Shown: piece by piece, positions 1 through 7,016 of the stretch | How the letters are laid out: every line of letters begins with the position of its first letter | Position numbering within the stretch: position 1 is the first letter of the stretch | From: Candidatus Fermentithermobacillaceae bacterium UBA3907 | Lineage (GTDB): Bacteria; Bacillota; Sulfobacillia; Fermentithermobacillales; Fermentithermobacillaceae | NCBI GenBank assembly: GCA_002391545.1 | Contig: DGFF01000075.1 | Coordinates: 40,652 to 58,446, forward strand | Length of the DNA stretch: 17,795 nt | Direction of reading: 5' to 3' | The notes under the pieces: generated by a model | Database searches by the model: none | Told to the model about the DNA's origin: nothing | What the model saw: only the letters and a program-made list of their open reading frames with translations | Made by a program: the position numbers and the translations under genes

Positions 1-45
1 TGTTATAAAACGGTAGAGGTCATGAGAAGTCTAGCTCAAAGATAG
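1..45 (+). CDS. Possible 3' end of an unidentified plus-strand gene
   Basis: Frame 1 is open from the window edge for 14 codons and ends with TAG at 43-45, right at the foot of a strong hairpin (44-82) that is followed by TTTT on this strand. The other two plus-strand frames stop within the first 15 bases. A reading frame ending at a terminator is what a gene end looks like, but 14 codons (CYKTVEVMRSLAQR) are too few to identify a family, and the open frame may be chance. Confidence 0.25.
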   Translation, partial: CYKTVEVMRSLAQR

Positions 46-86
46 CCGGGGCTCACAAGAGATTATCTTGATTGCCCCGGCTTTTA
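44..86. terminator. Bidirectional rho-independent terminator
   Basis: The 9-base arms AGCCGGGGC (44-52) and GCCCCGGCT (74-82) are perfectly complementary. Inside them a second stem CAAGA/TCTTG (56-60/66-70) closes a 5-base loop across a 3x3 internal loop. The plus strand continues with TTTT (82-85); the minus strand continues with ATCTTTG. It lies 13 bases past the stop of the minus-strand acyl-CoA synthetase gene and right after the possible plus-strand gene end, so it probably terminates both. Confidence 0.8.
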
Positions 87-98
87 TGATGTATCTTG

Positions 99-2201
99 TT
101 ACGACAACTTTATCTTTATATCTAATGCGCTCAAGCCCTTCGGATATGCAAACACCGGGTTTATATCCAATTCCGATATCTCTGGAAAGTCTCTACAAAG
201 TTGAGCGACTCGACCTATGGCCTCGGCGATTGCTGGGATATCGTCGGGTTCGGCACCCCTAAATCCCTTCAAAATCGTGTACGCCTTGGTCTCAGTTATC
301 ATTTCATCAACTTCACGCTTGGTCAATCCTCTAGCGAGTCGGAAGGATGCATCCTGCAACAAGTTAACTAAAACGCCACCTGACCCAAATGCCACCATAG
401 GTCCAAAGGTATGATCTTTCACCATGCCAATAATTACTTCGTCGCCCTGGGGCATCATCTTCTGTACTTCTACTCCGTAGATTTTTGCTTCAGGAGCAGC
501 TTTCTTGGAGTTTTCCATTATAGACCTAAATGCTTCCCTTACCTCCTCGGGTGACTCAATGCCTACTTTGACTCCTCCGATATCAGTCTTGTGCATAATA
601 TCCGGAGAGGATATCTTCATAACGACAGGGAAGCCCATTTCTACGGCATGTCTTTCAGCCTCATCTTCTGAAGTAGCTAGTCGGGATGGAGCAGCAGGAA
701 TCTTGTAGCACTCAGCGACTTCAGCAGCTTCTGGGCTCAGAAGCAGATCTCGTCCATCTTCGCGCACGCTATCGAAAATCTCCCTGACTCTTTCTGAGTT
801 CACATCGTCGAACACCCATTCCTCACCGTTATGGGTAGCTTCACTCAATGCAGCAAATTCTGTCATCCCTATGAGAGTCGATACCGCTTCTTCAGGGAAT
901 GCAAATATAGGTACACCATGTTTCTTTAGATACTCGACTGCTTGTTCTACTGCGAAACCTCCAGTAAAAGCTGCCACAATTGGCTTCTCTGGATGCTTGC
1001 GATTTGCTTCGACTATTACTTCAGCTACTTTATCAACTTCCAGTACTGCCGTAGGGCTCAATAGAACCGTAACAGCGTCTACATTAGGATCCAAAAGAAC
1101 AGCGTTTAATGCTATTTCGTACCTATCATAGTGAGCATCTCCAATAACATCTACTGGGTTATATATGTTGGCCATAGGAGGCATTTTCTCGCGCAACAAA
1201 GCAATTGTGTCCTCGCTGAAGCGAGCCATCTCAAGGCCGCCGAGCTCAATAGCGTCAGTTGCAACAATTCCCAATCCACCAGCATTTGTGACAACGGCAG
1301 TACGCTTACCTTTAGGGATAGGTTGGGTTGTAAACGCATTGGCAAGTTCAAACAGCTGGGTCATGGTTGTGGCTCTTAGAATTCCTGCGTGCCTAAAGGC
1401 TGCAGAATACGCCGTGTCTGAACCGGCAAGCGCTCCAGTGTGAGAAGAGGCGGCCTGAGCGCCTGCAGAACTCACCCCAGATTTTAGTGCAACAACAGGC
1501 ACTCGCTGGATTGCTTCTCTTGCAACTTTGATAAACCGATCTCCTTCTACTACGTCTTCAAGATAAAGGCAGATCACTTTAGTGTCCTCGTCATGACTAG
1601 CTGCTTCGATAAAGTCGGCCTCATTAAGATCTGCTTTATTTCCCATACTCACAAATTGGCTAAATCCCAAGCCATTCTTAAGACTCCAGTCCAGAATAGC
1701 TATACACAGGGCACCGCTTTGCGATATAAACGCTATGTTGCCCTCAAGAGCCATTTCTTTGGCAAATGTGGCGTTAAATGGGGTATGGGTATCTATAATT
1801 CCCAGTACGTTGGGGCCAACTATACGCATTCCATATTTTCGGGCGATCTCGACTAGTTGTTCCTCAAGTTCCCGGCCTTCCTTACCCACTTCTTTGAAGC
1901 CAGCAGTAATCACAATCAAAAATTTGACTCCGGCCTTCCCACAATCTTCAGCCACTGAAAGGGTTGCTTTCGCAGGAACGCATATTACTGCTACATCTAT
2001 AGGTTTACCAACATCAATAGCCGTAGGGTATGCTTTGAGTCCTGCTATCTCAGTTTCTTTTGGGTTAATGGGGTAGATCTCACCCTTGTATCCAGAAGAC
2101 ATCATGTTCCGGACAACTGCATAGCCGATCTTACCGGGAGTGTTCGATGCGCCAATCACTGCTACCGATTCTGGACGCATAAGGGATGTTAAATCGTTCA
2201 T
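99..2201 (-). CDS. ADP-forming acetyl/acyl-CoA synthetase, fused alpha-beta
   Basis: This 700-residue protein matches the NDP-forming acyl-CoA synthetase superfamily (acetate-CoA ligase, ADP-forming), which interconverts acyl-CoA + ADP + Pi and acid + CoA + ATP. In anaerobes it commonly yields ATP by substrate-level phosphorylation. The N-terminal CoA-binding Rossmann domain starts near residue 10 (VAVIGASNTPGKIGYAVVRN). The CoA-ligase domains follow and carry SSHTGALAGSD with His254, the residue expected to be phosphorylated. The last ~220 residues are the ATP-grasp domain (PVVMKISSPDIMHKTDIGG). In some organisms the alpha and beta parts are separate proteins; here they are fused. The ATG at 2199-2201 is preceded by AGGAAGG at 10 bases. 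The gene seems to stand alone, with a promoter at 2222-2250 and the hairpin at 44-86 as terminator. The substrate (acetate, propionate, branched-chain or aryl acids) cannot be read from the sequence. Confidence 0.93.
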   Translation of the reverse strand: MNDLTSLMRPESVAVIGASNTPGKIGYAVVRNMMSSGYKGEIYPINPKETEIAGLKAYPTAIDVGKPIDVAVICVPAKATLSVAEDCGKAGVKFLIVITAGFKEVGKEGRELEEQLVEIARKYGMRIVGPNVLGIIDTHTPFNATFAKEMALEGNIAFISQSGALCIAILDWSLKNGLGFSQFVSMGNKADLNEADFIEAASHDEDTKVICLYLEDVVEGDRFIKVAREAIQRVPVVALKSGVSSAGAQAASSHTGALAGSDTAYSAAFRHAGILRATTMTQLFELANAFTTQPIPKGKRTAVVTNAGGLGIVATDAIELGGLEMARFSEDTIALLREKMPPMANIYNPVDVIGDAHYDRYEIALNAVLLDPNVDAVTVLLSPTAVLEVDKVAEVIVEANRKHPEKPIVAAFTGGFAVEQAVEYLKKHGVPIFAFPEEAVSTLIGMTEFAALSEATHNGEEWVFDDVNSERVREIFDSVREDGRDLLLSPEAAEVAECYKIPAAPSRLATSEDEAERHAVEMGFPVVMKISSPDIMHKTDIGGVKVGIESPEEVREAFRSIMENSKKAAPEAKIYGVEVQKMMPQGDEVIIGMVKDHTFGPMVAFGSGGVLVNLLQDASFRLARGLTKREVDEMITETKAYTILKGFRGAEPDDIPAIAEAIGRVAQLCRDFPEISELDINPVFAYPKGLSALDIKIKLS

Positions 2202-2221
2202 ATTTACAGCACCTTCCTATA

Positions 2222-2250
2222 ACAATATGGCAAAACGCAATCACTCTCAA
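2222..2250 (-). promoter_or_regulatory. Candidate promoter of the acyl-CoA synthetase gene
   Basis: On the minus strand TTGAGA (2250-2245) and TATTGT (2227-2222) are separated by exactly 17 bases. They match the vegetative consensus at 5 of 6 and 4 of 6 positions. The predicted start of transcription would lie about 14 bases before the start codon, just ahead of the ribosome binding site. Confidence 0.5.
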
Positions 2251-2290
2251 CAAGTCTAACATAAGTTATCTTTCTAAGTAAACCGAGCAT

Positions 2291-3040
2291 TTATTCACAA
2301 CTTTTCACTAAACTTTCATCACACCACAACGCTTTCAACACGCTCAACAATTGATGTTTGACCCCTGGTATGCTCATTTCTAACTGCGCAACCAGTTCTT
2401 TCATAGATTGCCGCGACGTATTCCCTGAAACAGTGCAAACTGCTGGTACCACAGGTAATCCAGTTTGTCTAGCGGTTTTGTCTATCTGCTTTTCCTCTAG
2501 ATATAAAAGTGGACGAATGACTTGTATTTGCTGCCTAGATAGATAGGTTTTTGGCCTAAAACAGTCTAGTCTGCCTTGATAGAACATGTTCATAAACAGC
2601 GTCTCTATGGCGTCGTCTAGATGATGGGCAAGAGCAACCTTGTTGGCTCCCATCTCGTGTGCGGTTTTGTAGAGACATCCCCTCCTTAACCTCGAGCACA
2701 AAGAACATTCGGTTTTATTCCCTTCGTAGCCAGTAACTATCTTCGCAATATTTGAGTAAATAACGTGATGAGGTATGTTAAGTTGTTCTAGAAATTTGCA
2801 TACGTCTTGTAAAGCATCTGGGTCAATCGGCCATGGCTCCCCCAGATCTACAATGACAGCTTCCAAAGAAAACTTTGCTGGTGATCGTTTGAGGATATCG
2901 GAAAGAGCCCACGCCAAAAAAAGACTATCTTTACCTCCTGAAACACCAACAACTATTCGATCACCTTCTTCAATGAGGTCGTAATCTGATATAGCCTGGC
3001 CTATAGGGCCAAACACTCTGCCTTTACCTCTAGCACACAC
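2291..3040 (-). CDS. ttcA: TtcA-like tRNA thiolation enzyme (PP-loop ATPase)
   Basis: TtcA makes 2-thiocytidine at position 32 of tRNA, activating the base with ATP and using an Fe-S cluster. The protein has the PP-loop SGGKDS (residues 34-39 from the start chosen here), then TECSLCSRLRRG, equivalent to the CxxC pair of E. coli TtcA, and a third cysteine in PAVCTVSGNTSRQ where TtcA has its third cluster ligand. There is no N-terminal zinc finger, so it is not a TtuA-type protein. The frame extends upstream to a GTG at 3085, but that codon has no ribosome binding site and would lie only about 8 bases after the predicted transcription start. GTG at 3040 has GGGGTG 7 bases upstream, and family similarity begins just after it, so I chose it. 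Bacillota members of this family are poorly characterised, so the exact tRNA site is inferred. It stands divergently beside the desulfurase gene. Confidence 0.8.
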   Translation of the reverse strand: MCARGKGRVFGPIGQAISDYDLIEEGDRIVVGVSGGKDSLFLAWALSDILKRSPAKFSLEAVIVDLGEPWPIDPDALQDVCKFLEQLNIPHHVIYSNIAKIVTGYEGNKTECSLCSRLRRGCLYKTAHEMGANKVALAHHLDDAIETLFMNMFYQGRLDCFRPKTYLSRQQIQVIRPLLYLEEKQIDKTARQTGLPVVPAVCTVSGNTSRQSMKELVAQLEMSIPGVKHQLLSVLKALWCDESLVKSCE

Positions 3041-3099
3041 CAAAACACACCCCAAACTCAATGTCAAACCCAACTGGTAATACACCTTGCCACACGTAT

Positions 3100-3128
3100 A
3101 GTATACAATTGAATGTACACAATCCCAA
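3100..3128 (-). promoter_or_regulatory. Candidate promoter of the ttcA-like gene
   Basis: On the minus strand TTGGGA (3128-3123) and TATACT (3105-3100) are 17 bases apart; the -10 matches consensus at 5 of 6 positions. Transcription would start near 3093, giving a leader of about 53 bases to the GTG at 3040. The -10 lies inside the odd palindrome GTATAGTATAC (3096-3106). No equally good plus-strand promoter for the desulfurase gene is visible here, only an isolated TACAAT (3104-3109). Confidence 0.5.
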
Positions 3129-3143
3129 ACGGGGGTAGTTGAA

Positions 3144-4337
3144 TTGAACGCCGAGAAGAAAGAATTGAAGAACTATGTGTATATGGATAACGCGGCTACG
3201 ACCAAACCCTATCCCGAAATTGTAGAATACATGTCTTTCGTACAAGAGAATTTTTACTGGAACCCATCTGCGCTTTATGGGTTTGGCGTTCAATCGGAAA
3301 GACTGATCCGGAGAGCGCGGAATTCTGTAGCTTCTTTGATAGGCGCTCATGAAGATGAAATCTATTTTACGTCAGGTGGGACGGAATCCAATAATTGGGC
3401 TTTAATTGGAAGTATCCGAGCGTTCGATGGCAAAAGAAAGCACATAATAACCTCTTCTGTCGAACATCCCTCTGTAACCGCTACAACTGAATACTTGAAG
3501 CAAGCAGGTTTCGAAATAACTGTAGTACCTGTAGATAGGCAAGGGTTTGTAGATCCTCAACAAGTGCTAGACGAAATAAGATCTGATACGTGCCTTATAT
3601 CTATAATATCAGTCCAAAACGAAGTAGGGACTATTGAGCCGTGCCAAGAGATCGGCCTTTGTTTATCGCAAATGGGGCCAAAAGCTCCAATTTTTCACAT
3701 AGATGCTGTACAAGGTCTTGGACACGTGCATATAGATGTTAATAAATGGGGAGTAGACCTTATGACCTTGAGTTCTCACAAAATTCATGGACCTAAAGGT
3801 GTAGGCGCCCTTTTTATTCGCAAAGAAACCCCTATCAAACCTCTAATATTTGGGGGTGATCAGGAAAAAGGTCTCAGGGCAGGCACTGAAAACCTTGCAG
3901 GAATATGCGGTTTCCGTATGGCTTGCGATATGTGCAAAAATGATATGGATGAAACTAGAGATAAATTAGTAAAATTCAAAACAAAACTTGTTGCAGGGAT
4001 AACTGAAGCGTTCCCTGATGCGGTGCTAAACGGTCCAGATATACACCTTTCGGCACCTCACATAGTAAACTTCTCTTTTCCCGGTTTTAGAGGGGAAACT
4101 ATACTGTACGGCCTGGAAGAAAGGGGAGTGCTAGTATCTACAGGTTCTAGCTGCTCATCCCGGAAAAGGGAACCTAGCCCAATTTTGCTGGCCATGGGTA
4201 AAACTCAAGAGGAAGCTTGGTCTGCTATAAGGTTTTCTATGTCTCGCTTCACTACAGAAAAAGACGTAGAAGCTACTGTGCTTGCAGTAGAAGATTGTTT
4301 GAAAAAACTAGAACCCTGGCGCAAAAAGATGATATAG
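3144..4337 (+). CDS. iscS: Cysteine desulfurase (NifS/IscS family)
   Basis: This PLP enzyme takes sulfur from L-cysteine, releasing alanine and holding a persulfide that it passes to sulfur acceptors. The 397-residue length fits the family. Visible motifs are YMDNAATTKP at the N-terminus, TSGGTESNN (cofactor phosphate binding), SSVEHPS with the histidine near the cofactor, SSHKIHGP with PLP-binding Lys213, and STGSSCSSRKREPS with catalytic Cys337 on the mobile loop. The REPS context is that of the NifS/IscS group rather than SufS. TTG at 3144 is the likely start, with GGGGG 8 bases upstream; the next in-frame ATG is codon 14, inside the conserved YMDNAATT. thiI follows after 34 bases. Since that ThiI lacks a rhodanese domain, this is its likely dedicated sulfur donor, as NifZ is for ThiI in B. 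subtilis. It may also serve MiaB, TtcA and Fe-S assembly. No IscU or SufU scaffold gene is in the window. Confidence 0.92.
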   Translation: MNAEKKELKNYVYMDNAATTKPYPEIVEYMSFVQENFYWNPSALYGFGVQSERLIRRARNSVASLIGAHEDEIYFTSGGTESNNWALIGSIRAFDGKRKHIITSSVEHPSVTATTEYLKQAGFEITVVPVDRQGFVDPQQVLDEIRSDTCLISIISVQNEVGTIEPCQEIGLCLSQMGPKAPIFHIDAVQGLGHVHIDVNKWGVDLMTLSSHKIHGPKGVGALFIRKETPIKPLIFGGDQEKGLRAGTENLAGICGFRMACDMCKNDMDETRDKLVKFKTKLVAGITEAFPDAVLNGPDIHLSAPHIVNFSFPGFRGETILYGLEERGVLVSTGSSCSSRKREPSPILLAMGKTQEEAWSAIRFSMSRFTTEKDVEATVLAVEDCLKKLEPWRKKMI

Positions 4338-4371
4338 AAATGATACGAAAGGCGGCTGAGAAATCACTCAC

Positions 4372-5577
4372 ATGGAAAAGGTATTGCTAATTCGCTACGG
4401 AGAAATAGGTTTGAAAGGACAAAACCGCAAGTATTTTGAAGATACTCTGCGCAGAAATATACTTTTAGCAGTGAGAAATCAAGTATCCGATAACCAAGAC
4501 ATCCAGGTGCTAAGATCATATGGCAGGTTTTACCTAACTGGGTTTGATGCCGAACACCAAGAAGAATGCATGGATGTTATCTCAAAGATACCGGGTGTTG
4601 TAGGAGTTTGCCCTGCTATTGTCGTGGATAACGTTGTCGATGCTGTGGAAGAAGGGGCTGTAGCCATAATGAAAGAAGCTGTGGCCCAGATTAGTTTGGG
4701 CAGATCTACAGTCACGTTTAAAGTTAGCACCAAACGTCCTAACAAATCTTTTCCCTTCACATCTCCGGAAATGAACCAAAGGATAGGAGCAGTGATTCTT
4801 AAGAACGTGCCAGGCTTGAGCGTAGATCTACACAATCCAGACATCATCCTCAACCTTGAAATTCGGGAAAAAGGCACATACCTGTATGTATACGATAGGC
4901 CAGGCCCCGGAGGTTTGCCAGTAGGGGTTTCTGGGAGAGGTACGGTGCTAATCTCTGGCGGTATAGACAGCCCTGTATCTGCGTATATGGCCATGAAGCG
5001 CGGCGTTGATGTAAATGCTCTCCATTTCTGGAGTTATCCCATAACAGGCCAGAGAGCCAAAGATAAGGTCGTAGATATATGCAAGGTACTCAGGCAATTC
5101 CATCCCCAATTCCGTCTTTTCATAGCTCCTTTTACAGACATTCAAACTCAGATCATCGAAAAGTGCCCTGAAAACTATCGAGTTATAACTATGAGACGCA
5201 TGATGATGAGGGTGGCAACTGAGTTTTGCAAGAACGAAGGAGGGCAAGTGATTTTCACAGGAGAAAATCTGGGACAAGTGGCAAGTCAGACCCTGGAAAG
5301 TCTAACAGTCATTGAAGACGCCGCAGGTCTTCCCATACTCAGGCCTCTTATATGTTTCGATAAAACGGAAATTATAGATAAAGCCAAAGAAATTGGGACT
5401 TATGATATTTCCTGTCTGCCTTACGAAGACTGCTGTTCGGTATTTGTTCCTAAACACCCTGTGACAAAGCCCACACTAGAACGTGCAATAGCTGCCGAGA
5501 AAAATATCGATGTAGACCTACTGGTAAAAGAATGTGTCGAGGGTATACGAGAAGCACAGTTGGAAGATGATATCTAG
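4372..5577 (+). CDS. thiI: tRNA 4-thiouridine synthase ThiI (no rhodanese domain)
   Basis: ThiI makes 4-thiouridine at tRNA position 8: it adenylates the uridine and then transfers persulfide sulfur. In some bacteria it also supplies sulfur for the thiamine thiazole. The N-terminal ferredoxin-like region (LIRYGEIGLKGQNRKYF) and THUMP domain cover about residues 1-170, and the PP-loop SGGIDSP is at 195-201. At 401 residues the protein ends after the catalytic domain, so the C-terminal rhodanese domain of E. coli ThiI is absent, as in B. subtilis. Cysteines likely to handle sulfur are in CLPYEDCC (Cys348, Cys354, Cys355), in the loop that holds Cys344 in E. coli. The ATG at 4372 fits the family N-terminus, although the only upstream match to a ribosome binding site (AAAGGCGG, 4348-4355) is 16 bases away. 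It sits between the desulfurase gene and miaB. Confidence 0.95.
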   Translation: MEKVLLIRYGEIGLKGQNRKYFEDTLRRNILLAVRNQVSDNQDIQVLRSYGRFYLTGFDAEHQEECMDVISKIPGVVGVCPAIVVDNVVDAVEEGAVAIMKEAVAQISLGRSTVTFKVSTKRPNKSFPFTSPEMNQRIGAVILKNVPGLSVDLHNPDIILNLEIREKGTYLYVYDRPGPGGLPVGVSGRGTVLISGGIDSPVSAYMAMKRGVDVNALHFWSYPITGQRAKDKVVDICKVLRQFHPQFRLFIAPFTDIQTQIIEKCPENYRVITMRRMMMRVATEFCKNEGGQVIFTGENLGQVASQTLESLTVIEDAAGLPILRPLICFDKTEIIDKAKEIGTYDISCLPYEDCCSVFVPKHPVTKPTLERAIAAEKNIDVDLLVKECVEGIREAQLEDDI

Positions 5578-5609
5578 TTTTTGCCCATAATATATTGGAG
5601 TGTAGATAA

Positions 5610-6980
5610 GTGGAGACAACAAGTAAGACTTTTAAATACTTTGTGGAGACTTTTGGTTGTCAGATGAACGAAAGAGATTCTGAAACCATAGAAGGACTCC
5701 TTTTAGCTAAAGGATTTTCGCCTGCAGAAACTGTGCAAGAGGCAGACGTAGTAGTCGTAAATACCTGCGCTGTAAGGGAATCGGCCGAATCTAAAGTTTG
5801 GAGCAGAATTGGGGAAATTGCAGCGTCTTCAATAGACAAAAAACCGCCTGTAATAGTTCTAGCCGGATGTATGGCTCAGATACCTGAGAATATAGAAAGA
5901 ATTAAAACCCAAGCGCCGTATGTAAGAGTAGCAACGGGTCCAGGCTACATTCATCACATACCTGATCTTGTTGAAAGGGCTCTTTCAGACCCGACAGAAA
6001 GACTGTTACTAGCCGTATCCCCAACTCGAACCGGGGCATGCCGAGATGAATCTGCTCAAACCCTGCCTGAAGGATTGCCTAGGAAGAAGGTCCAAGGGCC
6101 TAGCGCGTACGTTAACATAATGTACGGATGCGACAACTTTTGTACGTACTGCATTGTTCCTTTCGTAAGAGGACCGCAGGTATCTAGAAAACCCCAAGAT
6201 ATAATCGAAGAGGCAAAAAGTCTGGTAGAGCATGGTTGTTGCGAAATTATCCTTTTGGGGCAAAACGTAAATGCTTACGGCCTAGATTTAGATGGAAATT
6301 ACTATTTTGCTGATTTGCTCAAGGATCTAGATGAAATTAAAGGAATAGAAAGGATACGGTATTTTACATCGCACCCTGCCTACTTTTCCAAGGAAATAGT
6401 GGACGTGATTAAAGAAACTAAGCATGTGTGCGAGCACTTCCACCTTCCAGTTCAGTCAGGGAGCAATAGAATACTGAAACTCATGAATAGAAAGTACACT
6501 CAAGAAGAGTACTTAGAACTAACATCCTATATCAGAAAGCAAATACCTGATGCGTCTATTACCACTGACATTATCGTAGGTTTCCCAAGCGAAACTGATG
6601 AAGATTTTCGAGATACGCTCACCTTAGTTGAAAAAGTTCGATTTGACGGGGCATTTACGTTCATCTTTTCCCCTCGTTCCAGAACAGCCGCAGCACGAAT
6701 GAAAGAACAACTTCCCAGGGAACTAAAGTCTGAAAGACTGCAAGAACTGGTAGCAGTTCAGCATGGGATAACCAGATCCATTAATTCCAGTTTACTAGGA
6801 ACTGTTCAAGAAGTTTTGATAGAAGGACCTGATAAGAGATATCCCCAATATTCCCGTGGGCGTACTCGAACAAATAAACTTGTAGTATGTACAGCTACAA
6901 ACCTTGAACCTGGAGACATGGTAAATGTTAAAATTGAAGAAACAGGAACTTGGTATCTAAAAGGTCCTTTACACAGTTGA
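5610..6980 (+). CDS. miaB: tRNA-2-methylthio-N6-dimethylallyladenosine synthase MiaB
   Basis: MiaB is a radical SAM methylthiotransferase that converts i6A37, made by MiaA, to ms2i6A37. The 456-residue protein has the three parts of the family. The N-terminal UPF0004 domain holds cluster cysteines Cys17 (FGCQMNERDSE), Cys53 (NTCAVRESAE) and Cys87 (GCMAQ). The radical SAM core has Cys174, Cys178 and Cys181 in YGCDNFCTYC, binding the second 4Fe-4S cluster. A C-terminal TRAM domain covers about residues 385-450. FGCQMNERDSE, the NTCAVRE context and RGPQ after the radical SAM motif point to MiaB rather than MtaB or RimO. The GTG start at 5610 has GGAG 9 bases upstream. It lies 32 bases after thiI and 36 before mutS. 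Its partner miaA is four genes downstream in the same run. Confidence 0.96.
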   Translation: METTSKTFKYFVETFGCQMNERDSETIEGLLLAKGFSPAETVQEADVVVVNTCAVRESAESKVWSRIGEIAASSIDKKPPVIVLAGCMAQIPENIERIKTQAPYVRVATGPGYIHHIPDLVERALSDPTERLLLAVSPTRTGACRDESAQTLPEGLPRKKVQGPSAYVNIMYGCDNFCTYCIVPFVRGPQVSRKPQDIIEEAKSLVEHGCCEIILLGQNVNAYGLDLDGNYYFADLLKDLDEIKGIERIRYFTSHPAYFSKEIVDVIKETKHVCEHFHLPVQSGSNRILKLMNRKYTQEEYLELTSYIRKQIPDASITTDIIVGFPSETDEDFRDTLTLVEKVRFDGAFTFIFSPRSRTAAARMKEQLPRELKSERLQELVAVQHGITRSINSSLLGTVQEVLIEGPDKRYPQYSRGRTRTNKLVVCTATNLEPGDMVNVKIEETGTWYLKGPLHS

Positions 6981-7003
6981 AGCACGGGTTTTGTTCTTAA
7001 AGC

Positions 7004-7008
7004 GGAGG
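7004..7008 (+). promoter_or_regulatory. Ribosome binding site that selects the mutS TTG start
   Basis: GGAGG at 7004-7008 lies 8 bases before TTG (7017-7019) but only 3 before an ATG (7012-7014). That ATG is out of frame with mutS and reads 9 codons to a stop. Spacing and frame both select the TTG. Confidence 0.75.
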
Positions 7009-7016
7009 AATATGTC

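Noticed and set aside
1735..2076. Plus-strand open frame (113 codons) over the acyl-CoA synthetase gene
   Set aside because: Shadow of the CoA-binding domain; no start signal or domain.
4530..4994. Long antisense open frame (154 codons) opposite thiI
   Set aside because: It lies wholly inside a confidently identified gene, has no recognisable domain or ribosome binding site, and its composition is that of a complement frame.
4372..5577. thiI as a truncated or frameshifted gene because the rhodanese domain is missing
   Set aside because: About 400 residues is the normal length for Bacillota ThiI; no rhodanese remnant is seen in the 32 bases before miaB.
5567..5582. AGATGATATCT followed by TTTTT at the end of thiI, as a terminator
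   Set aside because: The stem is only 4 AT-rich base pairs, too weak to terminate transcription; miaB follows closely on the same strand.
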